A program made the translations under genes and the position numbers. A stretch of 64,000 bases of DNA from Hymenopus coronatus (taxonomy: Eukaryota > Arthropoda > Insecta > Mantodea > Hymenopodidae), in the NCBI GenBank assembly GCA_030762935.1, contig CM060897.1, forward strand, positions 114,592,676-114,656,675. Direction: 5' to 3'. A model generated the notes under the pieces. It saw nothing but the letters and a program-made list of their open reading frames with translations, was not told the DNA's origin and did no database searches. The first letter of the stretch is position 1. Every line of letters starts with the position of its first letter. Positions 44,860-56,163 of this stretch are shown piece by piece.

Positions 44860-45068
44860 AAACTGAAAAACTCAATGCCAGAGCTGTGATTTGAACCATG
44901 GATCTCCCAGTCTCTAGCTAGTTGTCCTACCAGTAAGCTATCATAGCAACATGCCGGCACAACATTAAATTCCTCAACTGACACGCATGTTTCCTGGTAA
45001 ACCACAAGGGAATATCAGATTCTTTTAGATAACAAACCTCAATGGAGACTTCCAATGTCTTAAGTACT
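44860..45068 (-). mobile_element. SINE-T, left part, split by a TTAA MITE
   Basis: Minus-strand tRNA-like domain at about 44875-44950 (GATTTGAACCATGGATCTCC, then the ACCAGTAAGCTATCATAGC complement of the A box) and body to CTTAAGTACTTTAA. The sequence continues at 45763 after the MITE. Confidence 0.8.
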
Positions 45069-45072
45069 TTAA

Positions 45073-45758
45073 GGGGAGTCGAAATGGGATTTTAATTTTT
45101 TTTTTTTCCACTTTCATGTTTCAACTGCATGTAAATATTTAGAATCTCCCGGTCATTTTTATATGGCTTTTATAGAGGTCCGCTAATTGTAAACAGTTTA
45201 AAAATATTGTTGAAAATAATCTGCGTAGAAGCTTTTTAGAACATCTAAATACATTCACTTGTTAAAACTTCAATAACTTTGTAAATATTAATGTTGGAAA
45301 GTTTTGCTTTAACTATTCACACTATTGGTATCTTCCTCATATTTCCTTCATGTGAGAGTTTTGAAGTACTGAGAAGTTGTATTTGTAACGATATGTTACA
45401 TTGTTTTTAAAACTTTTAATATTCTATACAAATGCCCCATTAATTCAAAAACCAATTGACACTGAGAGCTGAAATTTTTACCACACCTTTGCACTTAAAT
45501 AGGGTTTATTTTAGAGAATGTTTTATGTATATGGATTAGCTATTTTTCCAAAATTCAAAAGCCATTTTCAATAACCTTTTAAGAACTTTAGTTTTAAAAA
45601 ATCATACCCTTCCTTCTAATGAACAGAAGTATTTTTTTATCAATCAACAGTAAAGTTATTGCTGGACATACCTTGAAACATTTAGCTTATTATGTTCATA
45701 GTTGCTGAGATAATGGGTCAAACTTTAACATTTGAAGATAGGGAATTTCGACTTCCTT
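45073..45758. mobile_element. TTAA-flanked MITE nested in SINE-T
   Basis: A 686-bp AT-rich insertion with TTAA on both sides (45069-45072 and 45759-45762). The left end is GGGGAGTCGAAATGGGA and the right end in complement is AAGGAAGTCGAAATTCCC, a terminal inverted repeat with AGTCGAAAT identical. The intact target, CCTGGGACTTTAAGTACTTA, is visible in the SINE-T copy at 35157, so this is an empty-site comparison inside the same window. No open frame of significance. Confidence 0.85.
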
Positions 45759-45762
45759 TTAA

Positions 45763-46222
45763 GTCCCAGGATTCATAGTATAGCCAGGTATTTTAATTGT
45801 TTTTTCACACAGGTCATGTGATGTACAGGAGTTGGATAGACTGAAGGATTCACCTGAACCACAGATCTTCATTCTCTAGCAGGTTGCTCCAACCACTGAC
45901 CTACCTTGGCAACATGCTGTCTCTCCTAGCCTACTTGTCCTATACGGCTTGTGTGAAAAAAGAAAATAACATAATTGACCTAATAGTTGGCTTAACTATG
46001 AAACCCGGGATTTAAAATACTCACAACATTGTAAGTCTTCATTGCAGTAATCTCATTTCAAAATAATTTGAGATCATCTTGTGGTTTACCAGGAAACATG
46101 CGAGTCAGTTGAGGAATTTAATGTCGTGCCGGAATGTTGCCATGGTAGTTCAGCAACCTGGAGTTTTGTGGTTAAAGTCTTGGCCAAGGCATTGCATTTT
46201 TCACTGATTTTACCTTTCCAAC
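45763..46222. mobile_element. SINE-T, right part, complex
   Basis: Resumes with AGTCCCAGGATTCATAGTAT, then TTTTTTCACACAGGTCATGTG. A minus tRNA-like segment (45845-45915; ACCACTGACCTACCTTGGC) follows, then a plus body with the hairpin TTTCAAAATAATTTGAGA and a decayed plus tRNA-like domain near 46135-46195 (GCCATGGTAGTTCAGC). At least two units are therefore joined here. Confidence 0.7.
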
Positions 46223-46596
46223 AATTAAAATGTGTTATAAAATATTAATAGAGCAAAGAAATAATTTGTATTTGATTACAATCATGCATACAAGGTTAAT
46301 TTTTGTCATTAAATGTGCAATTTTTCTTTTTCATGTCTTTGGTTATAAACTAATAACTTTTAATTGTATTTTTAACTAATTTTTTTTTAATTTATTATAG
46401 TCGCTTCAACAATGACGTCATATCGCGATTGAACACTGAGTTGTACAATGAAGTAGAATTACGAAATGTTACATTAAATTTTACGGTGGTTAATTAACAA
46501 TAACAAACTTGGCAACAATTTAAAATCATTAATAATTTTGCACATTTTCTGAAGTTGATGACTTTCCTGCGGCAATATTGGACACCCAAGACCAGC
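46223..46596. other. Unassigned AT-rich stretch
   Basis: Nothing recognised. Confidence 0.35.
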
Positions 46597-47255
46597 TTAT
46601 AGGTTTCCAGGAACTCCGCAGTTAAGTCGCTCAGCAGTATATCTCGGGCAAGCTGTGATCAGATGATAAACGGTGAGAGTAGAGTTACATAGAGCACATG
46701 TAGGAGCAGGTTCATTGGACAGGAGGTAGGAATGGGTTAGCGCAATGTGACCAATGCATAGTCGAGTTACTAGTATCTGGTCTCGCCGAGTAAGAGTCGT
46801 AATAGACGTAGCCATATTAGGTACTGGGCAGCATCATGTAGTTTACTGGTGGATGTTGTAGTCCAGCCTGTCTTCCACTGCTGTAAGATACTGCGTATTG
46901 GATGTGCTAGGTAGTCTTCAAGAGGAAGCTTGAGATCTGGTAAAGCACATGGATGCTTTGTAGCTTCCTTAGCGGCAGTGTCAGCTAGATCGTTACCTGG
47001 TATATTATGGTATCCATGCAAAGATAAGTTGTTTGCCAGATGATATTAAGTCATTGTATAATAGGTGAATCTCGTTTACCAAAGTATGGCGAGGAGATCG
47101 CTGTTGTAGGGCCGTTAGGGCACTTAGGGAATTAGTGAAAATAATTTAGGAGTTCAAGTCTTTGTTCTTTGATATGTAGTCTAGGGCAAAGCGGATGGCA
47201 AAAAGTTCGCAAGAGAAAATGGTGAGAGCTTGTGGCAGACTATAGAGCATAGATA
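46597..47255 (-). pseudogene. LINE RNase H and C-terminal zinc-knuckle relic
   Basis: Minus-strand remnant of the RNase H end of a non-LTR polyprotein of the I/Jockey-like group. In order it shows: CELFAIRFALDYI with the conserved Glu (codon at 47208-47206); FTNSLSALTALQQ, where the expected catalytic Asp of FTDS is Asn (47133-47131); SGKQLIFAWIP; a frameshift; HNIPGNDLADTAAKEA with its Asp; then RLCIGHIALTHSYLLSNEP and CALCNSTLTVYHLITAC followed by PRYTAERL. A stop lies just before FTNS, and the first Asp (TDGS) and all of the reverse transcriptase are missing. Inactive. Confidence 0.88.
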
Positions 47256-47861
47256 ACTCAAATTATCTGTTGAGTACCACAGAAAAATACCGAATCTACA
47301 TCAAAACTTTGCGAGAAAAGAGCACCAGAATTCTGACATACCAACTTTTTGTTAGGAAGCATTGTATGTCATATGCCACTTTTCCATAGAAAATCATGAA
47401 TGTACCCTTAATATTATAAACGTTTACCTGCGAAAACATATGGCCTCAAAATTAATTTTAATAAAATAAATTTTGGTTACCAAATTTGAAAATGAAGTTT
47501 TCACTTTACTTGGATATGACATAGATATACGTGTAAATCCACCTCCTTGTGTCCTTACAAGGTCAAATGGTTGTCAATATCGTTTATTGCTTTTTACTAA
47601 AATCAGTTCTATTAATCTCCTTTTACGATTTACGGCTCTACGACGTTTATAACTTAATATAATGTATACTTTTTAAAAGCTTTTACCCTTTAAATATTCT
47701 CCACATGTAAACTTTAAATGTAATTTTCTCCGATTTCACTTGTTTGATATTTTGTTAGGTTCACATCAACATTTCTCTTCTTACAATCATTATGCTTATT
47801 CTTTATCCACTTCATGAAAAACACTTGCCGAAGCGGTTTCTTAAATTAAAAGGTAAATCTA
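47256..47861. other. Unassigned
   Basis: Nothing recognised. Confidence 0.35.
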
Positions 47862-48632
47862 ATGTGTTCCATTCACATGACTTTCTCTACATCTTTGCAA
47901 CAAATTATTGTTAAAAAGCTATTTAAGTCTTGCTAATCAAGAAAAAACTAGCAGAAATGACTTGCTTCCTTGTAAGTAGTAGGAAAATAAGGCAGTACCA
48001 TAGGTTAAACTGATAGTCAAAAGCTGGTTGTTATATGACTGAAATTCCTTTGTTTGTATGGGCAGGAATTGACAAATGCCTGAATGAGAAACCAAAAACA
48101 AGTAATATCTAAAAAAAAAAAAAAGATCAACTCCACGAAAAAAATTATGCAAAACTCTGTAAAATTGATCCAGAATAAAGCAGTCTTCAGAGGTTATTCC
48201 CAGAAAATTCAAGATATGTATTTCATTTGTCAGGTAAATATCTTTAATATACGACAGTTTAATCAAGCTCTTTAGAGCCATTTTTAAGAAAATCAAAATT
48301 TTCGAAAAACGTTCCATGTAAAGGGTAGTTTAGGATGGGAGGATTTTCTTGAAAATCTTCGTGTCGCATCCTTGGAGGATACCAAACTTAAATACCAAGT
48401 TTTGGTATTCAACGGTGTTTTCGTTTTCTAGTTATGCTGTCCACAGACACACAGACACACACATACATAGAGACATGCACACATACATAGAGACCTTTCT
48501 CCAAAAATGCTTTTTTTGGATTCAGGAGGACCCAAAACATATATTTCCGGTGAAATCTTGTTATCGAATTTTTGGGTACAATGCAATACCTTCTCTATAC
48601 ACGATATACATAGTACGTGTAGAGAAAGTAAA
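47862..48632 (-). repeat. PH-family copy (array unit 1)
   Basis: First unit of a minus-orientation head-to-tail array. It has the E end ATGTGTTCCATTCACATGAC, a deletion of the TTTAACGAGATCT region after TCCACGAAAAAAATTATGC, and GGATTTTCTTGAAAATCTTC. The long CA tract GACACACAGACACACACATA and the P end CACGATATACATAGTACGTG complete it. Confidence 0.88.
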
Positions 48633-48639
48633 AATGTTT

Positions 48640-48765
48640 TCTTCGGACTCATATTTCCATGAAATTTCCATATATGTGGTGAAATCTCAACATCGAATTT
48701 TTGGGTGCATTAGAATTCCTTCCCTATCCCTAAGTATATTATACATATGGAACTAGAGAAAGAAA
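48640..48765 (-). repeat. PH-family P-end fragment (array unit 2)
   Basis: Only GGTGAAATCTCAACATCG and a second-subfamily-like P end (TACATATGGAACTAGAGAAA). Confidence 0.8.
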
Positions 48766-49645
48766 ACGTTTTAGGAACCTTCAAACTGAAAATAATAAGG
48801 AGTATATCGAAAACGGTGAAATCCAGGAACAAAAATGTGCATCATATAAAATATGTGTTTTAAGGGATTCTACAAGTTCTACCTATACAAAATTCAGAAA
48901 GAAAAAAAATAAATGATCTAGAATAAAGAGGTCCTCAGAGACTATTCCCTGAAAATTCAAGTTATACATTTTATTGGCCATATCAATATGTTACATTTAA
49001 GACATTTTAATCAAAATTGTTACAGTCATTTTAGAGAATTTCAATATTTTCGAAATGTTTTCCATGTAAAGGGCAGTTCGGGTGGGGAGATTTTCTTGAA
49101 AATCTTCGTGTCGCATCCTTGGAAGATACTGAACCTAAATATCTCGTTTGGTATTTAACGGACTTCTCATTTTTCAGCTATGCTACCTTTAGACACCACA
49201 CACACGCGGATATTTTTCTAAAAATGCTTACTTTGAATTCACGAGGTCCTAAAATATGTATTTCCAGTGAAATCTCGGTATCGACATTTTGGTGCATTAC
49301 AATATCTTCCCCATACACTGTACATAGTATATGCAGAAAAAGTAAAAATCAAATGTTTTCCATTCACATGACTTCCACTACATCCTGTAACAAATTATTG
49401 TGAAAAAGCTTATTCTTTATGCAAATCGAGATAAAATTAGCAAAGATAGTTTTATTACTTGCTTTCTTGTAAGTAGAATGGAAATAAGGGAGTACCACAG
49501 GCTACAGCGATAGTCAAATCTTTTAAAACCTGGTTGCTATGTGATTGAATTCCCTTTTAGGAATGGTCAGGAGTTGGCCATTCCCGTATGTATATTTTAA
49601 ACCTCAATCAAATAACCAGGAATATCTCAGAAACGGTTAGTTCTA
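48766..49645 (-). repeat. Circularly permuted PH unit (array units 3+4)
   Basis: 48766-49347 runs from the middle of the unit (AATAAGGAGTATATCGAAAA) to a P end (CACTGTACATAGTATATGC). 49350-49645 then runs from an E end (TTCCATTCACATGACTTCC) back to the same middle position (CAGGAATATCTCAGAAACGG). Together they total about 880 bp, the length of one complete unit, but opened in the middle and closed at the P/E junction. The joint reads AGAAAAAGTAAAAATCAAAT. Confidence 0.85.
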
Positions 49646-49647
49646 AA

Positions 49648-50525
49648 AGAACAAATCTGACGTGTTCCATTCGCATGATTTCCTCTACATCTCTGCAACA
49701 AATTATTGTTAAAAAGCTTATGCTTCTATTTACTTCATGCTAATCGAGAAAAAAATAGCAGACATAGTCTTACTGGTATCCTTATACGTAGAAGATAAAT
49801 AAGGGAGTCCATAGGTTAAAGTGATAGCTAAAAGCTGGTTGCTATGTGACTGAAGTTCCTTTGTTTATATGAACAGGAGTAGATAAATTCCTGTATGAGC
49901 AAAATATGTCTTTCCAGGCTGAAACCAAAAACAAGGAATGTCTAAAACACGATCAACTCCACGAAAAACTGTACAAGTGTAACATAAATTGTGTGTTTTA
50001 ACGTACTCTACATTTTTGGTGTTCTAAGTTTTTGTCTATCTCTTACGGTTTAGCAGTTATGCAAAATTCCGTAAAATTCATTCAGAATAAAGTGGTCTTC
50101 AGAGGCTATTGCCAGAAAATTCAAGATATACAACTTATTTGGCATGTAAATGTGTTAAATAAAAGAGATTTTAATCAAAATCGTTATAGCTGTTTTTGAG
50201 AAATTCAAAATTTTCGGCAAAAGTTAAATGTAATGGGTAGTTCGGAGTGGGGGTATTTTCTTGAAAATGTTCGTGTGGCATCCTTGGAAGATACCACAAT
50301 TAAATACCAAAGTTGGGTATTTTACTTTTCGTTATTGAGCTATGCTGTCCACAGACAGACAGACAAACACACACGCACACACATACCTTTTTCCAAAAAT
50401 GCTTTTTTTGGATTCAGGGGACCCAAAACATGAATTTCTGGTGAAATCTGGGTATCAAATTTTGGGTGGAATACAATGTCTTCTTTATACACTGTGTACA
50501 TAGTATGTGTAGAGAAAATAGAAAA
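49648..50525 (-). repeat. PH-family copy (array unit 5), complete
   Basis: E end GACGTGTTCCATTCGCATG, GTACTCTACATTTTTGG, TTCGTGTGGCATCCTTGG, CAGACAGACAGACAAACACA tract, TTTCTGGTGAAATCTGGG and P end CACTGTGTACATAGTATGTG. The next unit's E end begins two bases later. Confidence 0.9.
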
Positions 50526-50526
50526 T

Positions 50527-51341
50527 GTGATGTGCTCCAGTCACATGACTTTCTCTAAATGGCTGTAACAATTATTGATAAAAGCACTTTGTTCTCTCGT
50601 ACTTTATGACAATCGAGATAAACATTAGCAGAAATTGTCTTACTTACTTGCTTCCTTATAAGTACTTGGAAAATAAGCGAATACACTTGGCTAAAAAGTC
50701 AAATCTTAAAAGCCAGTTGCTAGGTGGTTGAAATCCATTTCTATGCAGGACCATTAGTTTACAACTATCCGTGTGAGGAAAGTTAAGTATTTTACATCCG
50801 AAACAGACAACAAGGAATATCTCAGAAATGGTGAATTCAACAAAAACATATATGACATAAATTGCGTGTTTTAACGTGATCTACGTTTTTTGTGAAGAAG
50901 GTTTTTGTCTATCTCTTAAGGTTTACTCGTTACGCCAAATTCAGCAAAATTCATTCAGCATTAAGGGGTTTTTATAGACTATTCCCAGTAAATTCAATAT
51001 GTACATTTTATTTGCCATATAAGCATATTTAATATACAGCATTTTAAATAAAATTGTTACAGCCATTTTTAGAAAATAAAAACTTTGAATTTTTTTCCAT
51101 GTAAATGGTACTTGTCGCATCCCTGGAAAATATTAAACTTACATACCAAGTTTGGTATTTTACCTTGTTTCTTATTCTGAGTTATGGCCTACACAGTCAC
51201 ACGGACACACATGGACCTTTTTCTGAATACAGGAGATCCTAAAATTTGTTTTTCCTTTGAAATCTCGGTATATAATTTTTGGGTGGAATGCTATACCTTC
51301 TCTATACACCTTGTACATAGTACGTGTAGGAAAAGTAAAAA
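50527..51341 (-). repeat. PH-family copy (array unit 6)
   Basis: E end ATGTGCTCCAGTCACATGAC, TTTAACGTGATCTACG, ATACCAAGTTTGGTATTTTA hairpin, short CA tract, CTTTGAAATCTCGGTATA and P end CACCTTGTACATAGTACGTG. Last unit of the array. Confidence 0.88.
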
Positions 51342-53095
51342 AAGAAACGTGTTTTCTGTATTTTCTAATGTTAAGGGTGAATTTTACATTTTGTACTGAA
51401 TAACAACTTTCCTACCTGTTTTTTTTTTTTTTTTATTTTTGTATTTATTTTTTTTTTTTTTTTTGCGTTTTATTTATTATAATTTTCATGGAGTTAGTCG
51501 TTATATTTGAACAGTGAAAAAAGACAGCTTTTTTTCTCTATCACTATGTGTGAAACGTATGTCACAATTTTCCAATTATACAGCAGACGAGTACAGCTTC
51601 GCGGAGCATACATTGTCGTTTATTTATGTTGCCAGTGACGGATGGATACATGGTGGAATTATAAAAGGTGAGGGACAAGGCAGCTTGTTTTCGTTCTGTT
51701 TGCGCAGTGATGTCATGTTGCTTGATACTTACGAGAACAAGGCTAGGGGATTGCTGACGATAGCGAGCACAATAATAACACAGTTGTAAAGCGAAGTCTG
51801 AATACTTTTTTCTACAAAATAACTATTATTACAGACATTAGGAAGCACAAACAATAATGTTTACCCTAAGCAAAGAGATCACTAACTTTGCACTGTAAAC
51901 AGATCTAGACGCAATCTAAGATACTTTTCCTTTGAAGTAATACAACAATTTATTCATACAAAACATTACAGACAGCAGCAAAATTATAACAACAGGAATA
52001 TTTATGAAGTAGAATAACACTACAAACAATCTGAATACAGTACATTTTTAATACACATGACACCGCAGGCAATGACACTGATGATACATGGAATAAAGAG
52101 AGAGCACCGGTGGAATGTGATGGCGGGGGAGCTCGATAGCCCGGAGAAAACACATCCTGCGCCACTTTGTCCACCATAAATCCCTTATGCGGTCACCTGA
52201 GATCGAACCCGGGGCACCTTGGTCTAACCACTCGGCCACAACGCGGCCTTACATTAAAAATAATATAGTTTCCTGCAAAATAAATGATAACGTTGTATTT
52301 GAATTGCCACGTTTTTCACGTGCTTCTAAATTTCAATAAGGCCAAAAATGCTAAACATAGTAGTGCTATTATTTATTAAATACCTGCATAACTTTTATTT
52401 CAGTTCTCTGCTGTTAGCTATGTGATCGCTTAAACGCGGGAAATGTCGATTTAATGCCTATGAACCTAAATTCCTTTAAAAGTATGATTAAAATGCGAAA
52501 ATATGCGTGCATTAATGTGAACAAACAATCAAGAGAGACAGAAAGCGGAATGGTGGCACATTCATTCAGCGTTTTTAAGAACTTAAAAGTTAGAAAACAA
52601 GGTTAGTTTAACGTCGTAATTTCTTCTTTTTATTTTTCCTCCGAGTGTCGGAACTTTCTTTTATACAAATTGTTCCACGCAATGCAGTTATCTATACATG
52701 TGATTTTTTATCTGTGTTATTAAACTAGCAATATTACACAAAATCAGATCATGCTTTGTTAATAAGCTTAGCTGTGAATAAACTATATAATAATATGAAT
52801 GCAGTGTTAATATTTAAGCTGAAAATTGAAAAATGTATTAAGCAATTTATCCCCAACTATTTAGTGGGCTAATTAAACATTGAACTATTTAGTTTGACCA
52901 TATACTATTCAAGAGTAAAATTATAACATATTAATGTTTTAAAAATATAATTGAATGTATGAGGCACTTTTAAAACAGTAAAAGATATTAAAAAATGAAG
53001 TATCCTGGGAAGCAATTTGAACAGATGTTTGCTATTTGATATGCATTAAACCCCTAAATGCTTTATTAAGAGAATCATCAATCCGAAATAAAAAA
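51342..53095. other. Unassigned with one SINE-L
   Basis: T-rich low-complexity at 51419-51464. A 91-codon plus frame at 51514-51789 has no motif I know. Otherwise only the SINE-L at 52060-52252. Confidence 0.4.
52060..52252 (-). mobile_element. SINE-L copy, 3' end missing
   Basis: Minus strand: GGCCGCGTTGTGGCCGAGTG head with GGTTAGACC, CCCGGGTTCGATCTC B box, ATTTATGGTGGACAAAGTGG and TGTTTTCTCCGGGCTATCG. The end breaks off at GCCTGCGGTGTCATGTG, before the poly-A. TACATT occurs at both borders but is too short and A/T-rich to call a duplication. Confidence 0.85.
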
Positions 53096-53918
53096 AAAAT
53101 CTGATGTGTTCCATTCACATGACTTTCTCTACATCTCTGTAAAATATTACTTTTAATAAGCTTATTCTTCCATCCACTTCATGCTAATCGAGATAAACAT
53201 TAGCAGCAACGGTATTATTACTTAGCTCCTTATAAGTAGAAGAGAAATAAGGGAATATACTAGGCTAAGCCGGCAGTCACATGTTTTTAAATGTGGTACC
53301 TATGGGATTGAAATCCGTTTCTGAAACCAGTAACAAGGAATATCTCGAAAGAGGAAAAGACTACTCTGGGGGGAAAAGAATGTATATGACATAAATTATA
53401 CATTTTAAGGAGCTTTACATTTTTTGTGTAGTAAGTTTGTGTTTGCCTCTTAAGGTTACTAAGGATGCAAAATTCAGAAAAAAAAATATCTGGAATAAAG
53501 AGGTCTCTAGAGGCAACTCCTAGAAAACTCAAGATATACATTTTATTTGCCCTATAAATATCTTAAACATAAGAGATTTTAATCAAAATATTAGAGCCGG
53601 TTTTGAAAAAATCAAAATGTTCGAATTTTTTTTTTCCATGTAAAGGCCAGTTGGGATGGGGGGGGGATTTTCTTGAAAACCGTCTTATTGCAACTTTGGG
53701 AGGTACTGAAATATCAAGTTTAGTATTAAAGGGACTTTTCGTTTTTGAGCTATGCTACCCACAGACACAGACATACACACAGACCTTTTTCTAAAAATGC
53801 TTTTTCTGGATTCAGTGGGTCCTAAAACATGTATTTCCGATGAAATCTCGGTATCGAATTTTTTGGTGCAATACAATACCTTCTATGTGCACAGTACGTG
53901 TAGAGACAGTAAAAATAC
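53096..53918 (-). repeat. PH-family copy, near complete
   Basis: Excellent E end (CTGATGTGTTCCATTCACAT, GACTTTCTCTACATCTCTG), TTTAAGGAGCTTTACATTTT, GGCAACTCCTAGAAAAC, a (G)8 run at 53660-53667, the GACACAGACATACACAC tract and TTTCCGATGAAATCTCGG. The P end is reduced to GTGCACAGTACGTG. Confidence 0.88.
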
Positions 53919-53997
53919 AATTTTATTTTCATTTATTTGCATTTTACAAAAATGTGGATACTCGGGTGTTTGTTTCATTGAAATATCACTACATCTT

Positions 53998-54085
53998 CAC
54001 ACGTAAAATGTACATAGTCTATAGAGAAGGTTTTGGATTGCACCAAAAATGTTACACCGGAAATACATGTTTTGAGACCCTGAAT
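53998..54085 (+). repeat. PH-family P-end fragment
   Basis: GTACATAGTCTATAGAGAAG followed by ACACCGGAAATACATGTTTT. It stops at the E end of the next, minus copy. Confidence 0.8.
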
Positions 54086-54086
54086 A

Positions 54087-54755
54087 AAAAATCTGATGTG
54101 GTTCAGTCACAAGACTTTCTCTACATCTCTGCAACAGCTTATTGTTAAAAAGCTAATGTTTCCATTTACTTAATGCTAATCGAGAAACAATTAGCAGAAA
54201 AAATCTTATTACTTGCTTTCTTGTAAGTACATAGATGCGAAATAAGCGAGTACCATAGGTTAAAGTGATAGTCAAAAGCTGGTTGCAATGTGAATGAAGT
54301 TCCTTTATTTGTATGGACAGGAGTTGACAAATTCCTGTATGAGAAAATTATAAGTATTTCAAAGTTGAAACCAAAAATGAATAATTCGACGAAAAAAGTT
54401 ATATATCATAAAGTGAGTGCTTTAATCAAAATTGTTAGAGCTATTTTTGAGAAAATAAAATGTTGCGAAATAATTCCATGTAAACGGTAGTTGGGTTTGG
54501 GAGAATTTTTTTGAAAATGCTTACAAGATACCAAACTCAAATACCAAGTTTGGTATTTAACGGTGTTTTCGTTTTTGATCTATGCTTTCCACAGACACAC
54601 ACGCGCACACCATTCCGACCTTTTTTCAGAAAAGCTTTTTTTAGATTCAGGGGGACCCAAAACATCTATTTCCGGTGAAATCTCGCTACCGAATTTTTCG
54701 GTGCATTATAATACCTTTCTATACACTACGTTCATAGTACATGTAAAAAAGTGTA
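54087..54755 (-). repeat. PH-family copy, internal deletion
   Basis: E end CTGATGTGGTTCAGTCACAA. A deletion joins AGTGCTTTAATC to AAAATTGTTAGAGC. ATACCAAGTTTGGTATTTAA hairpin, CACACACGCGCACACC tract and P end CTACGTTCATAGTACATG. Confidence 0.85.
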
Positions 54756-55105
54756 TATTAAATAAAGTATGTGTTTTAATGAGTCATATATTTTTGTGTA
54801 GTGAATGGTTTATCAGTTATGCAAACTTCAGTAAAAATTAATCCAGAATCAAAAGGTCTTTACAGACTATTCCCATTAAATCCAATATATACATTTTTTA
54901 TTGTTCTATCATTTTTATTTGTCATGTGAATATATTTAATATACGATATTAAAATCATTGATCTATTTTGAGAATATTAAAACTTTAGAAAAATTCTTCC
55001 TTTGAATACGGTAGTTGGTGGTTGGAGGATTTTTTATGAAAATCTTCTTTCACATCCTTGGAAGATACTGATCTTGAATGACAAGTTTAGTGCTTAGAAA
55101 AATCT
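54756..55105 (-). repeat. PH-family centre fragment
   Basis: TATGTGTTTTAATGAGTCA through TTTATCAGTTATGCAAACTT, GACTATTCCCATTAAATCC and TTGGAAGATACTGATC. Both ends are missing. Confidence 0.75.
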
Positions 55106-55734
55106 AGGCCTGCTTGATATTTTATTTTTAATCTAGACTAAATAATAATCTTAATGAAGTGTAAAAGAAACTTTTTACACTTTTACACTTAAATGTTTTG
55201 TTTTCTTTTTAGTTGTGCAGTTATGTACATTGGCACAGGTATTGATATACAAAAGGTAAGCCAGAATGTATATCAATATTAGAGTAAGTGCACGGGCTTA
55301 AATTAAAAGTGACTTAGAATGGCCCAGGGTGAAGGTTCATTAATTAATCTTAAAGCTCTACTCAGAAATATAAAAATCCGTAATGCTGAAGTGTGGTTAT
55401 CTCAAAGCAAAACCTCTCACCTAGATAGCCCAGGTTTGACCCCAAGCGACCGCATGTGAGATTTGTGGTGGACAAAGTGGCGCAGGGGCGGGTTTGCTTC
55501 CGGTTCTCCGGCTTCCCCCTCCATTACATTCCACCGGTGCTCTATCTTCATTCCTGTACCATAAATATTAAAGCCTGCGGTGCCGTTGTAGTAAAAACGG
55601 GCGTTAAACACAATATAAAAACAAAGTAAAAGTCCAACGGCTATTAATAATTAGGCTTCAATTAAATATTCTATAGTAATGTTGTTTTTAAGTATTCGTG
55701 ATTTAAATAAACTCTTACTTGGATAAGTAGATTC
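55106..55734. other. Unassigned with one SINE-L
   Basis: Only the SINE-L at 55425-55620 is recognised. CTTTTTACACTTTTACACTT at 55170 is a small tandem repeat. Confidence 0.4.
55425..55620 (+). mobile_element. SINE-L copy, head partly lost
   Basis: CCCAGGTTTGACCCCAAGCG (B box region), GATTTGTGGTGGACAAAGTG, GGTTCTCCGGCTTCCCCC, CATTCCACCGGTGCTC, GCCTGCGGTGCCGTTGTAG and the 3' GGGCGTTAAACACAATATAA. The first 30 nt of the tRNA head are missing. Confidence 0.88.
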
Positions 55735-56160
55735 AGCCTGAAATATTCAATGTCATAGCCGGGATTTGAATCACGGATTTCCCAGTCTCTACCACTGAGC
55801 TAACATAGCAGCAACATGTCGGCACAGCATCATACTCTTCAAGTGACTTGCATGTTTCGCGGTAAACCACAAGGTGATCTAAAATTATTTTAAGATGACT
55901 TACCCAATGGCGACTTAAAAGTCATAGTACTTCAGGTCCATAAACTATTATGTTAAAATGTTTTTTTAATTGTTGTTTCACACAAGCAGTGTGTATAACA
56001 GGAGTTGGATTCGTAGAGTCATATTGCCATGGTACCTCAGTGGTAGAGCAATCGGCTACAGAAGTGGTAATCTGTTGTTCAAATCCCGGAAATGGCACTG
56101 AAGTATTCAGTCTGGCTCTACTTAGCTGTCCTACACACGCGTGTGTGAAAAAAATATTAA
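55735..56160. mobile_element. SINE-T, inverted form
   Basis: A minus tRNA-like domain (about 55755-55822; GGGATTTGAATCACGGATTT, ACCACTGAGCTAACATAGC) with a deletion in the anticodon region is followed by the body hairpin CTAAAATTATTTTAAG. A segment TTTCACACAAGCAGTGTG and a plus tRNA-like domain (about 56026-56097; GCCATGGTACCTCAGTGGTA, GTTCAAATCCCGG) come next. It ends in ACACGCGTGTGTGAAAAAAA. Same inverted architecture as 14042-14398 but longer and more decayed. Confidence 0.8.
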
Positions 56161-56163
56161 ATA

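Noticed and set aside
47862..51341. Satellite DNA or CRISPR-like array
   Set aside because: The units are 0.3-0.9 kb, differ in completeness and also occur singly on both strands throughout the window, so it is a nested or tandem transposon array.
51419..51464. Poly-A tail of a retroposon on the minus strand
   Set aside because: The T-rich tract is interrupted and has no SINE or LINE sequence beside it.
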